From Stichopus chloronotus (taxonomy: Eukaryota; Echinodermata; Holothuroidea; Aspidochirotida; Stichopodidae): DNA of 64,000 nt. The stretch is taken from the NCBI GenBank assembly GCA_021234535.1, contig CM037843.1:36767200-36831199 (forward strand), in the 5' to 3' direction. The notes beneath the pieces were generated by a model, which was not told where the DNA came from, made no database searches, and worked only from the letters and a program-made list of their open reading frames with translations. Positions 58,100 through 64,000 of the stretch are shown here, in pieces. The first letter of the stretch is position 1. Every line of letters begins with the position of its first letter. The position numbers and the translations under genes were made by a program.

Positions 58100-59295
58100 A
58101 AGGATATGAGGAATAGATCACACAATTCTTGCATAACATAACAAGTTTAATGGCAAAGGAGGGCAAAACCCCCATAAGATGCCCTGTAATCCAGACCCCC
58201 CCCAAAAAAAAAACCCTAACCAAACTAATATCCAACAAAGCCCAGCATAATCAGATTCTGCCACAGTCACAATAAAACTTATAATGTTACCTTTGAAGCT
58301 ATTTATTGAAGTGGAATTTACAACCCAATCAGGCAGACTATTCCACTCATTGATAACTCTATGAGAGGAGCTAAACTTTCTCACATCAAGCCTAGAGAAG
58401 CATTTCACCAGCTTCTTACAATGACCACGAACACGGGAAAACCTCTGAGTAATCGCAATTAGACAGAGAATTCCTACCAGATAGGAATTTGAAGTGCAAC
58501 ATATCCCCTGATCCTTCTTAACTCAAGAGTAGTAAGTCCCAGACATTTAAGCCTATCATGGAGAATATAAGGGAGGTGACGAACATCGGGAATAAGCTGA
58601 GTGGCCCTCCTCTTAACCTCTTAAAGAAACTTGTCCTTCTCATAATAGGGACCTCCATGCCTGCACAGCATAGTCAAGATGAGGCCTAACCAACTGCTTA
58701 TACAGATTCAACACAATATCTTTACTAAAATTACTAAAAGTCCTCTTGATCAATCCGAGCACCCTGTTCGCCCTGGCAGCAGCACCTGTACACTGTTTAG
58801 AAGGCTTCAGATCACTTGTAGTGATAACACCTAGGTCTTTTTCTGAAGTCACATTACTCAAAATACTACCAGCCATGGTATAATCATAATTCAAGTTATT
58901 AGTACCAAAGAGAAGAACTTTGCATTTGTCAGCATTAAAAGACATTTGCCAAGTTTTGGACCATGTTAATAATCTATTCAAGTCCCCTTGCAACAATGAA
59001 GCATCCTTGTCATCATTTACTATCCGATACAGCTTGGTGTCATCAGCAAACTTATAGCTATCTATATCATTAATGAAAAGCAAAAAGAGAATTGGTCCAA
59101 GAACAGAACCCTGAGGAAACTCCACTTGTGACATCTCTCCAAGAAGAGAAATTACCATTGACAACAACTCTCTGAGATCTACCTTGTAGCCAAGAATTGA
59201 TCCAATCTGCACACCTGCCTTGAATACCTAACTGACGCAGTTTCACCATAAGTCTGCCTAATGGTACTTTATCAAATGTTTTTTGAAAATGCATG
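58100..59295 (-). pseudogene. 5'-truncated, frameshifted CR1-like reverse transcriptase
   Basis: Pieces of one non-LTR retrotransposon reverse transcriptase lie in order across frames. FDKVPLGRLMVKL and SWLQGRSQRVVVNG are at 59290-59140. QGSVLGPILFLLFINDI and the catalytic FADDTKL (about 59030-59050) are in 59212-58640. A stop precedes KRRATQLIPDVRHLPYILHD (about 58610), and RVINEWNSLPDWVV is near 58350. The family (CR1/L2/Jockey type) is judged from these motifs. The endonuclease part is missing and the 5' end is cut at about 59295, as is usual for dead copies. The 3' end abuts the hAT-like element. Confidence 0.88.
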
Positions 59296-59484
59296 TTTGA
59301 ATACATCGAAACTATAAATCTGGTAGCATTGTACATTGATTTTTGTCCCTTTTCAGGTTTTCTTGTTTCCGAGGCATGTATGACATGTAAATATCTCGAA
59401 AAAGAAAGCTACAGGCGACCTGAACTCATATTTGGTATGCGGGTATGCCACTATATATACCTCCCGCATGTGTACGTAGGCCTG

Positions 59485-59700
59485 GTCAACACATATTTTT
59501 CGAGACATATATGTTAGAGCTCCAACATATATTTCTCGAAAAAACCGTTCGACCAAAATATATTTCTCGAAAAAACAGAAGGTCCAAAATATATATTTCT
59601 CGAAAACAATCGGCTTAGTATTTTTTAGAAAGTATTTTTTAGAAAACCAAAGCTCTAAAATATATTTCTCGAAAAAATAGAAGCTCCAACACTTAAAAAA
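59485..59700 (+). repeat. short tandem repeat with TTTCTCGAAAA core
   Basis: Five or so copies of ATATATTTCTCGAAAA and variants (about 59490, 59525, 59557, 59590, 59658) are spaced about 33-68 bp apart, with AT-rich spacers. The core TTTCTCGAAA is partly palindromic. Confidence 0.7.
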
Positions 59701-61183
59701 GCGGTTAAATCATCATCTCCATTTCCATTTTAGACAGCCATGACCCCCCCCCCCCCCCACCCCAGCTTCCATCGGTCGTTTTGAGGAGTTTTGCGAGAGT
59801 GAAAGGGCGCCAGCAAAAACAATCTCTTGCAATCTAGGGATATTTTTGACTTGAACACTTTCTGGACTACGTTCCGAGCCAACTGAAGGTGGCGTTCCGA
59901 TCAGATAGGGAAAATTAATTGCTTCACCAGAATTACTGAAAGTTCATGAAAAACACTTGAAACATTATCAACCACGTTGTGGAATCGTCGGCACTACATT
60001 GTAGCCTAAAATAATTCACTTTGTAAGCAATAAGAAAAGGTGAAACCCCCCCCCCCCCCCCACACACACACACCCCCGAAATCCTGTCCATGGTTCTGAG
60101 CCACTTTTCAACGATACTATCAGACAAGCATTACATTGATTTGATCAGGAATATAACGAATCATGTCCTCTAAAGTAATAATATTTTAGAGGACTAACTG
60201 GACATGTATACGTCCAAAATGTCAATAGAAAATATATTATAACTATCAGAAGTGTTAAAAAAATGCCTATGGGAAATGGGGACATACTTAATGTCCAAAG
60301 GGTGAGGTGGGAGATTTACATTAAAGGTGATTTAACAATTAAAGATGAAAAATGCGTGCAAAAATAACGACAATGTTTGCAGAGAATTATCAAGAACAGC
60401 CCAACGTCGAATGAGATATTAAAAAGACAATCAATCATTTTTACAAATTTAAAATAAAACTAAAGATTTAAATAATAATTCAAATTAACTTTAAAAAAAT
60501 GGTGTTTTCTGTCGGCTGTAGATGAAGTCATGACTACTTTCCCCCTCTTAAACTCTTATCATCACATCCTCCAACCCCCCCCCCCCCCTACGCACCGCCT
60601 CCCGTCTCCATGAAAGTCTGGTTAGGCCTACGTCACTGACAGGAGAGGAGTTTGCTCTAGGTCAGGTCTGTGCCCCACCTCAATTCATAATCAAATCGGA
60701 TGGTTAAATACTGCGACGGAGTCACCATATGGCAAGCCGTTCTACTTTTCATTACTTAAAATAATTGCAGTCACACCATAAAATATTTGTGGATATCTGC
60801 AATATGTTTTAATGACATCTTGAATTCATTTGCAACTCCTCCCAAGTATTTGCTGATATTGAATTCATATATCTGGAGTATATTTCATGATATCTCAGAT
60901 GCAACCTCTCAAGACAGTTTAATTATTGATAGGCCTATCATTAATTAAACATAAGTTATCATTAAATCGATTGAAATTATATCTATAGTGTGAATATGAA
61001 GTCACAGACCTTATTTAAAGATATCTTCAATTCGAATCAGTGATATCATCAAAACATGTGACGTCATAGTTCTTGATGTAATTACATTGAATTGAAAATA
61101 TATTTACATAATGCTAAATTAACGATACACGGCGTCATATATAATTATACATCCTTAATTCATTTAAAGAAGTTATGATAGGT
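59701..61183. other. right flank, low-complexity DNA
   Basis: C-runs (about 59744-59759, 60045-60060 with CA repeats, and 60576-60588) sit in AT-rich sequence. No gene seen. Confidence 0.5.
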
Positions 61184-61843
61184 GCATTCATGTAAGTGTC
61201 TTTTCAATTGGTGAGGTGAGCAGCACACAATGAAAGAAAATAAGTCAGTTGGTGTCCTTACCACTTTAAACTAGACCCCAGGAGTTCCCTCCAGGGCATG
61301 CTGTCAGTTTGGTGGACTTTAAAGGGGCATAGATGTGATAAGTCTTATTGCAATTTGCAGAGCCCCTTCTTTAAATGAGAGATTCACAGCTGTTCGTGTT
61401 TTGTAAAATGAATGGGATATTGCTGCATATTGCAGAAATCAACATCTTCAGTTCATTGCATTAATTGAAATGGCATTTTTGATATTTATTAACTCAGTCA
61501 TATCATATTTTACAGTATGTATATTTCAAGTACAATGAACCATAGTGCCCATAGGCTCTCGAGAAATCATGCAAAATACTTCTTCTCTTGTAGATTGTAT
61601 GTAACACTGTTGGAAGTGGTTCCATGTTTGTCATGTTTGGGGTCCAATGTCTGAAATGGGCCATTTTATAAAAGCATGAAATATGTTTCGCTCTCTACAG
61701 ATTTTATGTTACAAAAGCCGTTCATGGTCAGAAATGGACCATATAGGCTATCGTACAAATGATGCAATGTGCTCCCTTTTACTTCATAATGTACATGAAA
61801 TGCTCACCGTCTGTACAAGGAACCACAGTGCCCTTGGGCTCTT
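61184..61843 (-). mobile_element. inverted 5' part of copy-A subfamily element
   Basis: The reverse complement matches 16680-17376 closely, including the 5' motif AAGAGCCCAAGGGCACTGTG and the segment around GAGATTCACAGCTGTT (plus strand). It stops before the tandem array and has no 3' hairpin. It is the only copy outside LYST and the only one in this orientation. Confidence 0.8.
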
Positions 61844-64000
61844 GTTTTATTTAGTCTGTCGTTTAAAATGTTTTTTTTTTTTTTTATTTGGTATTCACTC
61901 TTACTAAATGAAGGACAATGCATCAAGTTAGCGAAGTGTTTCCACATACTGATGTTGCGATAAATGGAGAAATCTAAAAAATAACATTTGCTCTCAGAGA
62001 AAGTGGCGACAGGACATCAGTCGATATGATCGCGAAATGATCGCAGGGAATTGGTTTGAGGGAAAGGGTTCAACCTCAACCCCAGACGTTCGTGGTGATT
62101 GTGAAGATAAATCGTGCCACTTAGGTATGATCTTTGCTCTATTTGAAATGGTATTGGCCTATTTTAACAACTTTCGGCAGAGTATGGATGCATGGTACCC
62201 GCGGGCTTATCATTTTTGAGGTGTGGAATAAAAAAGCCTGTACTCCCTAAAATTCCCAGCCTGATGGTGAACAGTAATATGATACTAATTTTACTTTACT
62301 GTAGTGACAGTTTTTTTTTTTTTCTTCCTTCACTTTCGGGCATTCACTTGAGCATGAGGGGCATTCAGCTCTCGTACGGGCTGCCACGGGCAATCATTGG
62401 TATGACCCGTTTTGTTTACCTTCGATGGTCGGTAGTTAGTTTCACGAAATTTCCAGAAGAACCCATATTTTTTTTGTTACACCAAATTATTATCAGGGTA
62501 AATTTTCTTCAGTTGGGCTTCACTTTCTTTTTATGTGATTTGGCCGGCGTTTTGGCCGCTTACGCCGCCAAAATCTGGCAACACTGGCTTCTCACAACAT
62601 CTTGGGATGTCAACTGTGACCAATCGTTTATAGCTTGCTCTGGCTGTGGTGGGTACTATTTAGTAATTAAATTAATCCTTTTATCAATTAAAATGTTGAA
62701 TTTCATTGTCAATCTCATTTCATTGGATCACAATGAAATAGCACCAGTAACTAAGGCTTTGAACACTTTGGTCGCGGCACTACTTCTTTTTGTGATAGCC
62801 TCCAGAGAGGCTAAGTTAGTAACTTAGCCTTTGCTATTGTGGAAAGAACTACTTCCGCGAATGTGCTGTAACTTGTAAGTTGTGGGCACCGTAGAGTACA
62901 GTATGTAGCCTACCACGGTATTCAAACAAAGGACAACCGGTATAATCGGACGTCAAATAATCGATTATAATCATTGTTTCCCTCACCTAACATACAATAC
63001 ATATGTAAGTCAATTTAGCATAGATCCATATTTATATGCTTGAGTCTTTAGACTAGCCCTTAATACAGGGCTGTGCATTACCGAACAACCCACACTATAG
63101 CCCTTGCGCTGCTAACACAAATGGACTCGAATTTTTAATTCGTGACCACACGCTACGCACAAAATGCTGTGATATGCTTGAATGAGCACTACCAGCAATA
63201 ATTTTTTTTTTTAATTTTGACCGAAAATATTGCCATGGAGAGAATCATCACCTACATGCTATGCACAAGATACCCTTGTAGGCCTATTTCGACGTACATT
63301 ACAGCTAAAATAGTACTTTTACTAATCTCCTGTAGTACAGTCGAAAATTTTGTAAACAGATCTGATTTTCAATGCACTAGTAAGCCTATACATTTATTTA
63401 TGGCCAATTAGCTACTCCCATAAGCCTTGTGCTGACAGTTTTGGCTATTTTCAGAAATGTCACAAGTGAACTTACAAAATCGAGAGGTTTGAATATGAAA
63501 CCAGGAGGGCGTTAAATGACAAAAACCAGGAGTCTCCTGGTAAAGTTGGAAGAATTGACAAGTCTGATATGTATATATTACAGGACTAGGGGATCGGGAA
63601 TGTATTGTGTAAATATATCTTCGAGCACCCTTCAGCTGAATTCCCTCTTGTAACGTAGTGGGTTAAGGTTAGGACTGTCATGTATGTGTTACTTTGTTCG
63701 TGTTGGTCCAAATCTACTTCTTTTTCTACTTCCTCTTTCCTTTCGCAGGTGTAACTTCTGTCCTTTCTCTCCACAGAAGGTCTACAACTTTGTGAGGTAT
63801 AAAGGGGAAAAAAAGTTCTCCTCCAAAAAATAAAGAAAAAGTAGGAAATGTAAAGACGTAGTCTCAATTAGTCACTATTTTAGTTATCTGATACCCTCAT
63901 TGACATCACTTGTGGTCACAGATTGTAAATTGTACCTACAAATTTTTAACCCATTTAAGCTTTACTACAAAATGCCCCAAAATCATCGAAAATGATTCAT
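61844..64000. other. right edge, no supported gene
   Basis: This contains a 211-codon plus-strand open frame (62192-62827) with hydrophobic, compositionally biased translation and T-runs, and no recognisable domain. An acceptor-like CTCCACAG at 63775 is followed by only about 20 nt before GTATAA and gives a stop in the expected phase. No supported exon. Confidence 0.45.

Noticed and set aside
62192..62827. 211-codon plus-strand open frame
   Set aside because: Hydrophobic and F/L/I-rich translation from T-rich DNA, no domain, no splice or promoter context; probably chance.

Overview
The window is intron-rich nuclear DNA of an animal. It is AT-rich by eye, with GT-AG introns, a tRNA-derived SINE, a CR1-like retrotransposon fossil and several families of short non-autonomous transposons. 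The main gene is the lysosomal trafficking regulator LYST (Chediak-Higashi/beige protein), read on the minus strand. Its exons match vertebrate LYST in order and, with one exception, in splice phase. The repeat content suggests a marine invertebrate deuterostome, perhaps an echinoderm, but nothing here proves the clade.

LYST runs from about 41.5 kb down to the left edge. I could place 19 coding exons by hand, from the start codon (41467-41465) to 1726, plus a doubtful partial exon at 1-72. They encode about 2,126 residues, roughly the N-terminal 55-60% of a protein that is about 3,800 residues in humans: the helical-repeat N-terminal half, the concanavalin-A/LamG-like domain, and the region behind it. 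The PH-BEACH and WD40 end lies beyond the left edge. Exon phases chain cleanly except between 2494 and 2155, where a tiny exon is probably missing.

Around 52.6-52.7 kb is a CpG-type promoter block with perfect NRF1, E2F and CRE-type sites. I infer that it drives LYST leftward (a noncoding first exon with a strong donor at 52236) and a second gene rightward. That second gene starts at 52901, and its first 30 codons resemble the N-terminus of WASHC2/FAM21, an endosomal WASH-complex subunit. If correct, two endolysosomal trafficking genes are divergently transcribed from one promoter.

The introns and the right flank are full of mobile DNA. Most striking is a family of short elements (copies at 16.7-18.1, 36.9-39.4, 44.5-45.8, 48.5-50.3, 50.7-51.6 kb and an inverted fragment at 61.2-61.8 kb). 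Each has a short 5' motif ending in GRTTCCTTGC, a tandem array with a unit near 145 bp, a CA microsatellite, and a 3' hairpin with GATTCCTTGCC arms. This layout resembles HINE/DINE-1, pearl and Tsp-type non-autonomous Helitron-like elements. Array units carry perfect direct repeats of the nuclear-receptor half-site (DR1 and DR4 spacing). The largest copy shows nested higher-order repeats.

Other elements are a Harbinger-like MITE (27.2 kb), two long foldback elements (40.4 and 41.9 kb), a non-autonomous hAT-like element with 8-bp flanking repeats (57.5 kb), a broken CR1-like reverse transcriptase (58.1-59.3 kb) and a tRNA-derived SINE (13.8 kb). The 53-64 kb flank otherwise shows no convincing gene.
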